Part shown: in pieces, positions 8,005 through 17,836 of the stretch | Numbering within the stretch: position 1 is the first letter of the stretch | How the letters are laid out: the number at the start of each line of letters is the position of its first letter | From: Flagellimonas onchidii | Lineage (GTDB): Bacteria; Bacteroidota; Bacteroidia; Flavobacteriales; Flavobacteriaceae | Length of the DNA: 64,000 bases | NCBI RefSeq assembly: GCF_004804315.1 | Contig: NZ_SRXX01000020.1 | Location: 1 to 64,000 of the forward strand | Direction of reading: 5' to 3' | Position numbers and translations under genes: made by a program | The notes under the pieces: generated by a model | Databases searched by the model: none | Seen by the model: only the letters and a program-made list of their open reading frames with translations | Told to the model about the DNA's origin: nothing

Positions 8005-8531
8005 AAAGGGTCATCATAGTTTTTATCTGAACTGGTCTTTAGGTTGTCCTGATATGGGACACTTGCCAAATGGTTTTCATCGTTTTCAGAATTTGAATTT
8101 TCTAAAAATTGCCGTTTGTTTATGTTTTTACTGTTTTCTAAGGTTTGTATATGTTTGTTTATAGGTACCAATGCTTGTCCAGTACTTGTCTCGATTTTGG
8201 TATTGCTTGGGTACAGAGCTTGTTCGGTACTTGTTCCAAAATTGAACATCTTGATTCGGCTTCCCTTGAATGGATTGTGAGATGGTGTATACAGCAAATA
8301 GTTCCAATGACTCAATTCCTTGATACAGCGGTGATACGTTGATTTAGAACCAATCTTTGAAAATGCCATCACTTCTTCTCGATTGATATAGAATTCATCC
8401 TTAAAAAAGTTGTTATTCCAAATTTGAAATAAGGCTACATACAAACTGATGTGGGTTGGATTTAATCTACTGTCTTTCGAAAACTGCTCAAACACACCAT
8501 TCAGATGTTTGATATAATTGATGTCTTGCAA
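8001..8531 (-). CDS. Replication-associated protein of mobile element (winged-helix-like)
   Basis: 176 residues. N-terminal part (about 1-100) reads like a replisome-organiser or initiator winged helix: LNPTHISLYVALFQIWN, then YINREEVMAFSKIGSKSTYHRCIKEL, a pattern common in Bacteroidota transposon proteins that sit just before a DnaC-like ATPase. The C-terminal 70 residues are polar and low complexity (Asn/Ser rich). It is overlapped by the ATPase gene by 4 bp and lies 8 bp after the HTH gene, so the three form one operon. Function inferred from this order. Confidence 0.6.
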   Translation of the reverse strand: MQDINYIKHLNGVFEQFSKDSRLNPTHISLYVALFQIWNNNFFKDEFYINREEVMAFSKIGSKSTYHRCIKELSHWNYLLYTPSHNPFKGSRIKMFNFGTSTEQALYPSNTKIETSTGQALVPINKHIQTLENSKNINKRQFLENSNSENDENHLASVPYQDNLKTSSDKNYDDPL

Positions 8532-8539
8532 ACCAAATG

Positions 8540-8818
8540 CTAGAATTTATTGTGAATCTTGTTTTTCTCCAGAACCTGTATGATTTCCTGATAGTCATAA
8601 TACAGTACGCCACCAATTTTAGTATATGGTAACGTACCATTGATACGCAGGTTTTGAAGCGTACCAGGTGAGATGCCTAAAAGCTCCCGTACTTCTGGAG
8701 ATTTCAACCATTTTTTAGCAGGTTGTCCGCTTTGGTTTTGTAAAAGTTGCTTAATGTCATCGAGTAGTTCCATTTTAAACTCTCGAAGGTCTTCGGTAGT
8801 AATTATAGTTGCTCCCAT
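8540..8818 (-). CDS. HTH_17-type DNA-binding protein (excisionase-like)
   Basis: 92 residues. A coiled N-terminal helix (ITTEDLREFKMELLDDIKQLL) precedes the HTH: WLKSPEVRELLGISPGTLQNLR, then the wing GTLPYTKIGGVLYYD (about 58-82). This is the standard Bacteroidota mobile-element helix-turn-helix protein related to Xis-type excision factors. First gene of the three-gene maintenance operon. The 276 bp upstream (8819-9094) holds only short hairpins such as CCCAAGTTGGG (8947-8957) and CACCCAACGTGGGTG (9067-9081). Confidence 0.8.
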   Translation of the reverse strand: MGATIITTEDLREFKMELLDDIKQLLQNQSGQPAKKWLKSPEVRELLGISPGTLQNLRINGTLPYTKIGGVLYYDYQEIIQVLEKNKIHNKF

Positions 8819-9094
8819 TTATAAAACGATTTTAGAAAACAAAACCGTCTGCAATCAAATGAGAGATATTAGACGGCTTTGCATTGATTTGACTTTCGTC
8901 CTACAAATTTGGGTAAGATTAGTACTATTAATTCAATAGATAATCCCAAGTTGGGTTCTTTTTTATCTCATTTTTAATGAGTTACAATGTTTTAAATTGT
9001 CTGCTATGGATAAAAATCAGGACACAAAACGATAGCAAAAAAAATGAATGGACACCTACTTTTCAATCACCCAACGTGGGTGCAACTATGGTAT

Positions 9095-9940
9095 TTATTC
9101 GTCTGAATCTTCATATTTTTTAAGCAAAGATTCTTTTAGTTTATCAAGGAATTTGGTGTTGTTTGATTTTCTAGACCTAATTTCTACAAATGTGTGATAG
9201 TAATTCCCTAAATCTATATTGAACATTTGTTCATAGGCTGCAGCCATTTTCTTTATGTCTGCAGTTCCACTATTCACAGCCCCACTGCTGTGGAGCGCAT
9301 AAATGAGTTCTATTAAATCGGTCTTATGAGCCGTCCAAAAAAGATTAGTTGAACCATTATAAGGGTTAATTGCCATTTCCATTCCATTATAGTTTTCTAA
9401 TTTATCAATTTCTTTCTTTAAATAAATTATGAGCATGTCATAGGCCATAATGGTGGCCACAGTATTATCATGGCTTGTTGAGAATTCTTCATCGGTAAAG
9501 CAATGAAATGTATCTGGAAATAATCGTATATCTGTTCTCCCTCTTAAGAAATATTGTTCATCCAATGAGGTCGCATTTCTTCGGTAATATTGATAGAACT
9601 CCAAATTATCATTAAAATAAACCTGAAGTTTCTCGATATAAGAATCCAAATATTTAATTTGTGATTTATTGCTGCTTCTAGGTCGCTTACTTTCAATAGT
9701 GAAGAGTTTCACATAATATATCAGTTTACAATATATTCTTGGTTTTATATTCTTAAAAAAGTCTATCTCTTCTTGCTTATCATTAAATTGATAATCGTTT
9801 GCATACTTTCGGATTGATTTTAGTGCTGACTTAGTAATTTTTATTCCTTTTTCAGACTTTAAAACAACATCATCTATTTCGAGTTCTAATGAATTTAGAG
9901 ACGAATTGAATTCCTCCAGTATTTTTTTGAAGACTGTCAA
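9095..9940 (-). CDS. rteC: RteC-like regulator of element excision/transfer
   Basis: 281 residues matching RteC in overall pattern: an N-terminal helical half with IKPRIYCKLIYYVKLF and a C-terminal half with FWTAHKTDLIELIYALHSSGAVN (about 200-223) followed by the MFNIDLGNYYHTFVEIRSRK segment that forms a winged-helix-like DNA-binding region. In CTnDOT, RteC activates excision genes. Here it lies between the HTH trio and the cargo operon, as a stand-alone gene. No rteA/rteB two-component pair is visible, so control must differ from CTnDOT. Confidence 0.8.
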   Translation of the reverse strand: MTVFKKILEEFNSSLNSLELEIDDVVLKSEKGIKITKSALKSIRKYANDYQFNDKQEEIDFFKNIKPRIYCKLIYYVKLFTIESKRPRSSNKSQIKYLDSYIEKLQVYFNDNLEFYQYYRRNATSLDEQYFLRGRTDIRLFPDTFHCFTDEEFSTSHDNTVATIMAYDMLIIYLKKEIDKLENYNGMEMAINPYNGSTNLFWTAHKTDLIELIYALHSSGAVNSGTADIKKMAAAYEQMFNIDLGNYYHTFVEIRSRKSNNTKFLDKLKESLLKKYEDSDE

Positions 9941-10021
9941 TTTGCTTGTTTTTAAATCTGTGTGTTAGTTCTATCATTAAGTCTAGTTTGTGATTGTAGA
10001 CTAATTCAATTTTAGAATTCC

Positions 10022-12355
10022 CTATACTCTCTCACTGGTTAACTTTAGTAAATTTTTCAAATGCTTCCCCGTAATACTAGATTCATTATTTGCAATCGTT
10101 TCTGGTGTACCATCAGCGATAATTTTTCCTCCATTTTTTCCACCTTCAGGACCAACATCTATTATCCAATCTGATTGACTAATAACATCTAAATTGTGTT
10201 CAATAAGAATTACCGTGTTACCTGATTCTACTAATTGATTAATAATTTTCATTAACCTGTCAATATCTGATGGGTGCAATCCAGTTGTGGGCTCATCCAT
10301 TACATAGACATTACCACTTTTTTTGAGTTCAGATGCTAGTTTTACACGTTGTGCCTCACCTCCTGAAAGGGTTGAAAGTGATTGCCCTAATTTAAGATAG
10401 CCCAAACCAACATCTTGCAATAGTTGTAATCCATGTAAGATTTTTTGGTGTTGTATATCTTCTCTTTGTCCAAAGAAATCAATGGCTTCCGAAATGGACA
10501 ATTCTAATACATCAAAGATTGATTTTTTCGAATACTGATATTGTAATACTTCTTTCTTATAACGCTTTCCTTTACAAATTTGACATTCTAGTCTTACATC
10601 GTCTATAAAAGACAACTCCATTTCAATAAACCCTTTGCCCTTACATTCACTACATGCTCCTTTTGAATTAAAGCTGAAGATGGAAGCTTGCACCTTATTT
10701 TCCGAAGCAAATAGTTTTCGTATTTCATCAAAAATGCCCATATAAGTTGCTGGATTAGAACGAGATGTTCTACCAATTGGCTTTTGGTCGATAATGATTA
10801 TTTTGTCTTTTTGGTCATTGACTTTAGTTGTGTCAATAAACTCTTCTAATAGTGAACTTTTTCCTGAACCTGCCACACCTGTAAGACAGGTTATAATATT
10901 TTTTGGAATATTTACAGATACATTTTTAAGATTATTCTTTGTAGCATCTTTTATTTGAAAGGCTTCATTCCAACTTCTTCGCTTGAAAGTTGTTTCAGAA
11001 AATTTAGGCTTTAATGCTCTTGCGGTTGGCGTATCTTGCTTTTGAATGTCATCTGTTGTTCCAGAATACAAAATTGTTCCACCATTTTTTCCTGCTCCCA
11101 AACCTACATCCACAATCCAATCTGATGCATTTATAACTAACGCATCGTGTTCCACCACCAAAACCGAATTACCCTTGTCACGCAAACGATGCAAAATGCC
11201 AATAAGGTGATTGATATCTCTTGGGTGCAAACCAACTGATGGCTCATCCAATATATATATCATATCCACTAGGTCACAATTAAGCTGTTTTGCCAATTTA
11301 ACTCGTTGACTTTCGCCGCCAGATAGCGTTGGTACAGTTCTGTTCAATGACAAATAACCTACGCCAATATCAATTAACTGCTTCAGTACAGCCCGTATTT
11401 TATCTACCAAAGTCTGAACAACCTCTTTCATATTTGCGTATGCTTCGTGTTCTGGTAAACGTTCTATTACAACATCCAAATCGATGAGTTCCATTTTTAC
11501 GAGTTGCGAAATAGTATAACCACCTGCTAATTGTACAGAAAGTGAGGTTTGGTTTAACCGAGCACCTTTACAGTCGGGGCAAGTACTTTGTTTAAATAAC
11601 CTTTGATAAGCTTTTAACTGAACGCCAGCCAATTGGTCTTCGTCTTTTTCAATATAGAGTTGTTCTAATTTATAGATTACTCCCTTAAATTTTCTATGAT
11701 ATACTCTTCCCCTGTCTTGATAACTAATAGGATGGTCTTTTGCATAAAGCAATAGTTCCATTTCTTCTTTCGTAAAATCCTCCAACTTTTTCGTAAATGG
11801 CAGGACATTAGAATATAAAATTTCCCGCCAATACCACTTTTCAATGTCATAAGATGGGTGAAGTATGCCTCCTTCTTTGATGCTTTTTGATTTATCAAGA
11901 AGTAAATTGACATCTATCATCATTTTTTTTCCACGTCCACTACAAGTAGAACACATTCCTTCAGGATGGTTGAATGAAAATAGGTGACTCCATCCAATGA
12001 AAGGACTTCCACAACGAGAAAATAACATTCTCAAATAGGTGTAGATTTCAGTAACCGTCCCTACTGTACTTCGGCTACTTCTGCCTAATCGTTTTTGGTC
12101 AATAACGATACATGGTGCGATGTTTTTTATATCGTCTACATTTGGGCGTGTAAGTTGTGGTAAACGTCTTCTGGCAAATGTGCTAAATGTATCAATTAAT
12201 TGACGTTGTGCTTCGGTGTAAATAGTATCAAAAACCAATGACGATTTTCCACTCCCACTAACACCAGTAAAAGTAACTAGTTGATGTTTTGGCACATTGA
12301 CATCAATATTTTTTAAGTTGTGAGTTTTTGCACCTTTTATTTCAATGTATTTCAT
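10022..12355 (-). CDS. UvrA-like ABC ATPase (excinuclease A paralogue)
   Basis: 777 residues, clearly shorter than housekeeping UvrA (about 940), as in UvrA2/drug-resistance types. Two ABC modules are visible: Walker A GVSGSGKSSL (about 31-40) with signature LSGGESQRVKLAKQL, then Walker A GVAGSGKSSL with LSGGEAQRVKLASEL. Four CxxC zinc-finger pairs occur (CSTC, CPDC, CSEC, CQIC). The UvrB-binding insertion seems reduced. Known: UvrA-like ABC proteins without partners can give self-resistance to DNA-intercalating drugs. Last gene of a four-gene leftward operon, 7 bp after the NAD(P)-binding gene; a protective cargo role is inferred. Confidence 0.85.
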   Translation of the reverse strand: MKYIEIKGAKTHNLKNIDVNVPKHQLVTFTGVSGSGKSSLVFDTIYTEAQRQLIDTFSTFARRRLPQLTRPNVDDIKNIAPCIVIDQKRLGRSSRSTVGTVTEIYTYLRMLFSRCGSPFIGWSHLFSFNHPEGMCSTCSGRGKKMMIDVNLLLDKSKSIKEGGILHPSYDIEKWYWREILYSNVLPFTKKLEDFTKEEMELLLYAKDHPISYQDRGRVYHRKFKGVIYKLEQLYIEKDEDQLAGVQLKAYQRLFKQSTCPDCKGARLNQTSLSVQLAGGYTISQLVKMELIDLDVVIERLPEHEAYANMKEVVQTLVDKIRAVLKQLIDIGVGYLSLNRTVPTLSGGESQRVKLAKQLNCDLVDMIYILDEPSVGLHPRDINHLIGILHRLRDKGNSVLVVEHDALVINASDWIVDVGLGAGKNGGTILYSGTTDDIQKQDTPTARALKPKFSETTFKRRSWNEAFQIKDATKNNLKNVSVNIPKNIITCLTGVAGSGKSSLLEEFIDTTKVNDQKDKIIIIDQKPIGRTSRSNPATYMGIFDEIRKLFASENKVQASIFSFNSKGACSECKGKGFIEMELSFIDDVRLECQICKGKRYKKEVLQYQYSKKSIFDVLELSISEAIDFFGQREDIQHQKILHGLQLLQDVGLGYLKLGQSLSTLSGGEAQRVKLASELKKSGNVYVMDEPTTGLHPSDIDRLMKIINQLVESGNTVILIEHNLDVISQSDWIIDVGPEGGKNGGKIIADGTPETIANNESSITGKHLKNLLKLTSERV

Positions 12356-12362
12356 ATTTTTT

Positions 12363-13175
12363 TTAAAACTTAGTGTTATAAATAAAAGGCATTTTTTTAG
12401 TAAAACTCTTAAACTTTTTATTTCTAATATTCTCTACTAAGAATGCAGCTAAATCTTCTATAACCAATGCTTTTCCTTTGCCTTTCCTGTAATCACTTTT
12501 ATCTTTATGAAAATCCACACCTATCTTTGTTGTATCTCCTTCTAAATCTGTATTTGGCCTAATGCTGCCACAACGTAATACGGTCCAATTATCATAATTA
12601 CTATTCAATAAGAAAAGAGCTTCAATGCGATTATCTTTTAATCCACCAATAAAACTTCGCAAGACTGAGGACATCAAGCCGAACAAAGGTCCTTTGGTAC
12701 CATCAACTTGTTTAAAATAATCTGTTCCGCAAAACGCAACTATATGTGGTGTTTTAGTAGTCTTTTTTGTTAGAGCAATTATACTTTTTGTCAAAGTAGA
12801 AACAGGTGCTCTCCAATTTCTATTTGCTTTTGAAAAGGGCATCCACGATAGAGGTGGAGAGGCACAGTTAAAAATATAATTACATTGTAACAGTTGATTT
12901 TTTATAGATGAATCATCGAGCATATTTTTTAAAAACAAGTCTGATGTCGTAATGGTCGTAAGGTTATTAAGTGAAGATATGTTCCGTGATTTGAGTAAAT
13001 CGTGCAACTTATTTTGATTTCGAACAATCGCAACTACATTTTCATTTTTTTGTAAAAAATGAGCAGTTAGCTCAAATCCGATTATTCCAGTAGCACCTAA
13101 AATACCTATTGTGTTGGTCTGTTCACGATTTGTCATATCAATACAGTCGTTCTGAATTATTTCACAGGAACACAA
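12363..13175 (-). CDS. NAD(P)-binding Rossmann-fold protein (SDR-like)
   Basis: Up to 270 residues. The Rossmann dinucleotide-binding motif GILGATGIIG lies at about 24-33, followed by a beta-alpha pattern with NVVAIVRN and a later catalytic-region-like stretch HIVAFCGTDYF. It resembles atypical extended SDR / NAD(P)H-binding proteins. A start at 13136 (MTNREQTNTIGILG) would remove the first 13 residues, which overlap the AraC-type gene by 19 bp; both starts are possible. Substrate unknown. Lies in the cargo operon between the AraC/GyrI regulator and the UvrA-like gene. Confidence 0.65.
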   Translation of the reverse strand: MCSCEIIQNDCIDMTNREQTNTIGILGATGIIGFELTAHFLQKNENVVAIVRNQNKLHDLLKSRNISSLNNLTTITTSDLFLKNMLDDSSIKNQLLQCNYIFNCASPPLSWMPFSKANRNWRAPVSTLTKSIIALTKKTTKTPHIVAFCGTDYFKQVDGTKGPLFGLMSSVLRSFIGGLKDNRIEALFLLNSNYDNWTVLRCGSIRPNTDLEGDTTKIGVDFHKDKSDYRKGKGKALVIEDLAAFLVENIRNKKFKSFTKKMPFIYNTKF

Positions 13176-14068
13176 ATTTCAACGATGCACTTTTTCTCTG
13201 GATGCTTGTTAAAGTCGTTATGATAAATTTCATAACAATCACTTGCTACATCCAAGGTATAACCATTTTCTTCTACCCAAATCATTATATTTCCCCAAGC
13301 CTTTCCAAATTCTGAAAAGTCAATTTCAAATTTTCCTGCAGCATAATTCCCTTCTTTTAATGTCATTTTATTTACTTCACCGCTTACTTTCACATCTTGT
13401 TGAAGCTCTATACAGGCGCTTTGTCGCATTTTGGAAATATCTGTAATATTAGGATCGTCATGATAAACTGTAATTGTTTTTCCGCCCAATAACCCCTTAG
13501 GCCCTGCCCAACGCATTAGTTTACCATAAGTATTTCCTAATTGTCCAAATGGGCCGACATAAGACATATAGGCTACCTTTTTCGCAGGCATTTTCTTTAT
13601 TTCAATTTCTACATTCATCGTCATCGATTTTTTATAATTATCAATGTTGCAAATGTAGCTGTCAATCAAAAGTTGTTTTTGTCCGTTCTTGCTATTGATT
13701 TGTTCAATCTTGCTGAATACGTTGGTCTTATTTTTTAATTCAGATGGACTAATACCATAGTATTTTTTAAAAGATTTACTAAAGGACGCATTGGAAGCAA
13801 AGCCATATTTCGAAAAAATATCTGCAATGGTCAGGGATTTATCTCGCATTAATTCGGCAGCAGACCGTTCCAATCTTTTTCGATTAATATACTCATTAAG
13901 TGTTTCGTCAGTAATGGTGGAAAATAACCTATGGAAATGGAAAGGTGAATAAAATGCAACTTTAGAAACTATGGCTAAATTTAGTTCCTTCCCTAGATTT
14001 TCGTTGATGAATTGAATAGCTTTATTTATCCGTCCGATATAATCTTTATGTTTTTGAGTTGATTTCAT
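13157..14068 (-). CDS. AraC-family regulator with GyrI-like effector domain
   Basis: 303 residues. Residues about 8-110 carry the double HTH of AraC/XylS: AIQFINENLGKELNLAIVSK, then FHFHRLFSTITDETLNEYINR, and the second HTH ending KYYGISPSELKN. The C-terminal part (about 145-303) has the GyrI/SOUL-like small-molecule-binding pattern MPAKKVAYMSYVGPFGQLG. This architecture is typical of SoxS/Rob-like drug sensors. It lies between the LOG-family gene (14 bp upstream) and the NAD(P)-binding gene (19-bp overlap). Inferred to control this operon in response to a hydrophobic or toxic compound. Confidence 0.88.
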   Translation of the reverse strand: MKSTQKHKDYIGRINKAIQFINENLGKELNLAIVSKVAFYSPFHFHRLFSTITDETLNEYINRKRLERSAAELMRDKSLTIADIFSKYGFASNASFSKSFKKYYGISPSELKNKTNVFSKIEQINSKNGQKQLLIDSYICNIDNYKKSMTMNVEIEIKKMPAKKVAYMSYVGPFGQLGNTYGKLMRWAGPKGLLGGKTITVYHDDPNITDISKMRQSACIELQQDVKVSGEVNKMTLKEGNYAAGKFEIDFSEFGKAWGNIMIWVEENGYTLDVASDCYEIYHNDFNKHPEKKCIVEICVPVK

Positions 14069-14082
14069 TAGACAAAATAATT

Positions 14083-15255
14083 TTATTTAGGGAAAGAATA
14101 GTCTTCTGGATTATACTTTAAAATGATATCAATAATTTCATTCTCATCTTCCGACAAATGAAGTAATTCTCCATAAGGTCTACCTTCTGACGCCTTTTTA
14201 ATCAAATCCCAAACAGGTCTTTCCTCTGTCCATCGCTTTTCTCCAAAAAGAATCATTGGTGAGACATATTTCTTAAAATCGTGTTTGTTATATGGAGCAT
14301 AATGATTTTGGGCTGCATCTTGAAAAATTTCTTGGGTGGTACCTGCACTTCCAGGAGCAAAAATCACTCCATACTTTGCTATAGCTAAAAGCCCATCTTC
14401 CCGAACACTATTTGCAAAATATTTAGCTATATGTGTTGCAAAGGGTGCTGGTGGTTCATGTCCATACAACCAAGTCGGGATACCAACACTCATCGATTCT
14501 TTTTCTTTGCCATTGGGAATAGGATATTTTTCTATTATTCTCCAAGCTCTATGTAGCCAATCTTCATCAGCATATTCTTTTCCGTCTGGAGCTCCAGACG
14601 GACGGACTTTTATTTCGTTAACAGCTTGCTCTAATTCTTCTAATGTTCTACAAGCGAAATATGCACCTAAATGTGTAGCCTCCATTGCACCAGGGCCACC
14701 ACCGCTCACCATTAAAAACCCTTTTTGCGTCAGTGTTCTTGAAATTTTAGCAACTCTCAAATAATATGGGTCTCGACGCTCCATAGAATGACCTCCCATT
14801 ATCGCCACCACTTTTCGACCTTTTAAGACTTCACCCAAAGCATCTGTAATGCTATGGTCATGAAGCCGTCTCATAAGACTTGTCCTAATAGATAAGGGGT
14901 TTTCCATTCCATTAGCTACGTATTCTTCATAAACTTTATAATCATAAGTCTCTTCATAACCTTTCACCTTGTTGATATCAAATCCTTTGAATAACTCTTT
15001 TACAGTATACAAATGCGCTCTGTGGTTTTCAAAAGCAATACCTTCTCCGTTAGAAATGACCATCCCCCCTGTTTTTACAATATGACCTGCCAGTTCATCT
15101 GTCATTTCACATCCCAGAAATATAGACTCGTCAAATGTTAGTCTCATTATTTTTTCTTTGTAATCATTTAGCTCTACGGCTTGAATAGCCGAAGGTTGTT
15201 TTGCTCCATTATCTAACCATATTTCGAAGCTTTTCTTATTATCGATTTCTTTCAT
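14083..15255 (-). CDS. LOG-family protein (lysine-decarboxylase-like / TIGR00730-like)
   Basis: 390 residues, longer than plain LOG proteins (about 190-240) because of an N-terminal extension of roughly 120 residues. The Rossmann core shows VVAIMGGHSM, GGGPGAMEATHLGAY and the family box APGSAGTTQE, a variant of PGGxGTxxE in which the second Gly is Ala. LOG enzymes release free bases from cytokinin or other nucleoside monophosphates. The long form is widespread in Bacteroidota as a stand-alone nucleotide hydrolase-like protein. First gene of the cargo operon. Substrate here unknown. Confidence 0.75.
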   Translation of the reverse strand: MKEIDNKKSFEIWLDNGAKQPSAIQAVELNDYKEKIMRLTFDESIFLGCEMTDELAGHIVKTGGMVISNGEGIAFENHRAHLYTVKELFKGFDINKVKGYEETYDYKVYEEYVANGMENPLSIRTSLMRRLHDHSITDALGEVLKGRKVVAIMGGHSMERRDPYYLRVAKISRTLTQKGFLMVSGGGPGAMEATHLGAYFACRTLEELEQAVNEIKVRPSGAPDGKEYADEDWLHRAWRIIEKYPIPNGKEKESMSVGIPTWLYGHEPPAPFATHIAKYFANSVREDGLLAIAKYGVIFAPGSAGTTQEIFQDAAQNHYAPYNKHDFKKYVSPMILFGEKRWTEERPVWDLIKKASEGRPYGELLHLSEDENEIIDIILKYNPEDYSFPK

Positions 15256-15365
15256 TTTAACTACTTTTTAATGCATTCAAAATAAGAATTTAACACTAAA
15301 AAAGATACCTTTTCTTTGGTATTTTTTTACTATTGCTAAACAGACAAAATTCAATAATGAATAAA

Positions 15366-16805
15366 TCAGTTTTTAAAAAGTGACCTTACTTCTTGGTATA
15401 CTTTCTCGAAATTCGATTGTAATTCAACTTGTGAAAACTGCTCTCTTTTTTCAGGAAGTTCTTTTTTGATTTTGGATAATCTGAACCGTACTTTTTTATC
15501 CTTTCCATCAGCGAATGTTATAAACTCACCTTGCTTCAATCTAAAGAAGATATCCGCTCTACGTTTGGAGACTTCCTTTTCTCCTTTTGTGATTCGACTT
15601 TCAAAACTCAGTCCGCTACTTTTACTTATACTTTTGGTAGGCTGCTTTATGAGTTCAAAAAAGCGTTCATAGTATTTGGCAGTATCGGGGTCGTTGACCT
15701 TTCCAAAGAACTGATAGGATAGATTGCTCAAAATCGCTTTACTTGCTTTATCGCCATACATCATATCATTTTGAATTTTGTCTTGCATCACATAAACCGT
15801 GGCAATTTTATAGCTCCGTAAAGTGGCAGGAATACGGTGCATATTCAACAATCGAATGGTGGGAGCCTCTTCCATCATTAAAAATGAAGGCTTTGCATTC
15901 CGTACACTCATTTGCTTAGTAATAGTGTGGACTATGGTGGCGATGATAGGAGAATAAGCCGATTCGTATTTGGGGTTGTTCACTACGGAAATCACACCTG
16001 GCTTTTCTTGGCTATTGATGTCTAATGGCACTTCATCTGCAGATAATGCCATAAAGATGCGCTGTGTGCTTATCTTCTTAAACGCATTGGCCAATGTGCT
16101 TTTTACCCCTGCAGTTTGTCTATCTGAATCTTTACCGCTAATAAAAGCATCTGCCATAGCTCTAGCCGTTACATTACTTTCCAGAAACGCAATAAGGCTT
16201 TCCGTATCTAAAAGCTGATAGATAGCTATTAAATGAGGCAAAGTACAATACTTGGAGTATGAAGTTTTTAGTTTCCATATCAATCCTGCAATCAAGCCTT
16301 CTGCTGCATCGGTAAAAAATTTTGATGTTCCCGTACTACCTGATTCTTTTTGTTCTAGTAAATTTTCAATCAATACTCTAGAAACTTCATTGACACTTTC
16401 TTCATTTATCATATAACTTGGAGCAATGGGATTCACCCGATGATATATGGTGTCAAAGGAGACAATGTAAAACGGAATTTTGACAGCTTTGAATAAAGGA
16501 TAAGCAATCTCGGTGAGTTCAAAATGTTTGTAATCATGAATGACTCCACAAAAGGAATACTGGCTGAAATGCCTTAGAAAATTATAAACGACACTTTCAG
16601 TTTTTCCGCTCCCTGCAGAACCTATTACCGAAACACCTCGTTTGATATTATCAATTTGAAAGGTTCCTGATTTGACTTTGAATTGGACTTGATATTTTTT
16701 ATCTGCCTTATCACCAGAAGAACTTAAAAACACATAAAGCACTGAACATAAAAACAATGTTGGAGCAACTATATAAAGAATGATATGTGCCATTGACCAA
16801 CTCAT
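15366..16805 (-). CDS. TraG/VirD4-type coupling ATPase (MobC-like)
   Basis: 479 residues. N-terminal membrane helix at about 7-26 (HIILYIVAPTLFLCSVLYVF), then Walker A GSAGSGKTESV (about 61-71) and a Walker B-like SFLMMEEAPTIRL strand (about 304-316), the layout of type IV coupling proteins. These bring the relaxase-DNA complex to a conjugative channel. Its start overlaps the MobB relaxase gene by 4 bp. With no tra operon in the window, it probably docks with a helper element's secretion system. Confidence 0.85.
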   Translation of the reverse strand: MSWSMAHIILYIVAPTLFLCSVLYVFLSSSGDKADKKYQVQFKVKSGTFQIDNIKRGVSVIGSAGSGKTESVVYNFLRHFSQYSFCGVIHDYKHFELTEIAYPLFKAVKIPFYIVSFDTIYHRVNPIAPSYMINEESVNEVSRVLIENLLEQKESGSTGTSKFFTDAAEGLIAGLIWKLKTSYSKYCTLPHLIAIYQLLDTESLIAFLESNVTARAMADAFISGKDSDRQTAGVKSTLANAFKKISTQRIFMALSADEVPLDINSQEKPGVISVVNNPKYESAYSPIIATIVHTITKQMSVRNAKPSFLMMEEAPTIRLLNMHRIPATLRSYKIATVYVMQDKIQNDMMYGDKASKAILSNLSYQFFGKVNDPDTAKYYERFFELIKQPTKSISKSSGLSFESRITKGEKEVSKRRADIFFRLKQGEFITFADGKDKKVRFRLSKIKKELPEKREQFSQVELQSNFEKVYQEVRSLFKN

Positions 16806-17830
16806 ATTCCAATGGAGCTAGATTTAATGGCGACATCCACACCTTTTTTAAGTCTTTTAAAAGCTTTGATAGCCAATTGCGCCTTATTGGTTGGGATGTT
16901 CATCATAGGCACTCCTGACTTTCCCAAGATTTTAAAAGCTGCTGCTTTTTCAGTTGTGGGTAAACCCATTAATACCGAAAAATAGAGCTTGGGATTTTTG
17001 ATAAAGTCCTTCTTCGCTTGGTAGGTTTCTGCATAGTTCCGCTTGTATCCAAACTGCTTATCAAAGGTCTTTTCTGCATTAGCGAAAAATGAATCTCTAT
17101 AGAACCCCCGCTTGACATTCTTGCCATTCATCACAACCTCTGAAGCTTTGTATTTACTTCCTGGAGATAGGCTCACGGAATTAGAAGCATCTTTTCGACT
17201 TACGATAATATGGATATGGCTCTGATTGCCTTCCTTTTTCATCCCCTGAACAATTCGCTTTCCGTTTTGTTGGTGCGGAGCTTCTTTTTCAAGTTGGTTG
17301 ATTCTTTTCTTCAGTTTTGAAATACCACCTTCCAGTTTGCCATTTTCAATCCTTCGGGTGTCTTGTTTCAACTGAAGTATTTTAGTGGCATAGGGTTGGT
17401 TTTCTTTTACCTGAAAATCGGTTCCCTTGAACTTACGTTGGTGTTCAATCTTCGCATAGTATTTTATGTCATCAATGGTAACGGCTCTGCCATTGATTTC
17501 CCTGTTAAACGATGCCACATAGTCTTTCATTACTTCTCGGGTGTATGCTTTTAAATCGCTGCTACTGTTTTGTAACTGTTTCAATTCATACTTGCTTGGG
17601 CTTATCGTAATGGAATAAAACTTGGGTTCTGTCTTTTTCAATTTTGCTGTGTTGCCGTCAATCTCTTTAATAACTTCCTTAGCAGATATTTCATCACCGT
17701 ATTGATTGAAAAAATGTTCCATATCCTGTTGCTCCAGACCTTGATTTTCTTTCTCCAGATAATCCACATAATCAGCAACACTTTGTGAATATGAACCTCC
17801 AAGCTTTTGGGGTGTTATGGTGATATACAT
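16802..17830 (-). CDS. mobB: MobB-type relaxase (DUF5712-like)
   Basis: 342 residues. Seen: N-terminal MYITITPQKLGGS, the middle nuclease region, and the HUH-like metal motif SHIHIIVSRKD (about 213-223), the expected layout of Bacteroidota MobB relaxases. A basic C-terminal tail follows (FKRLKKGVDVAIK). The protein would nick oriT and lead the strand out. It starts 6 bp after the BfmA-like gene and overlaps the coupling ATPase gene by 4 bp, so the three form a mobilization operon. The putative oriT is just upstream of that operon. Confidence 0.85.
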   Translation of the reverse strand: MYITITPQKLGGSYSQSVADYVDYLEKENQGLEQQDMEHFFNQYGDEISAKEVIKEIDGNTAKLKKTEPKFYSITISPSKYELKQLQNSSSDLKAYTREVMKDYVASFNREINGRAVTIDDIKYYAKIEHQRKFKGTDFQVKENQPYATKILQLKQDTRRIENGKLEGGISKLKKRINQLEKEAPHQQNGKRIVQGMKKEGNQSHIHIIVSRKDASNSVSLSPGSKYKASEVVMNGKNVKRGFYRDSFFANAEKTFDKQFGYKRNYAETYQAKKDFIKNPKLYFSVLMGLPTTEKAAAFKILGKSGVPMMNIPTNKAQLAIKAFKRLKKGVDVAIKSSSIGI

Positions 17831-17836
17831 TACGAT

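Noticed and set aside
7943..8342. Rightward open frames at 7943-8164 and 8145-8342
   Set aside because: They lie antisense to the DnaC-like ATPase and replication-like genes, have no recognisable motif and overlap convincing coding frames.
8941..9094. Short palindromes between RteC and the HTH gene as a CRISPR or attC-like array
   Set aside because: Only two unrelated short hairpins are present, with no repeated unit or spacer regularity.
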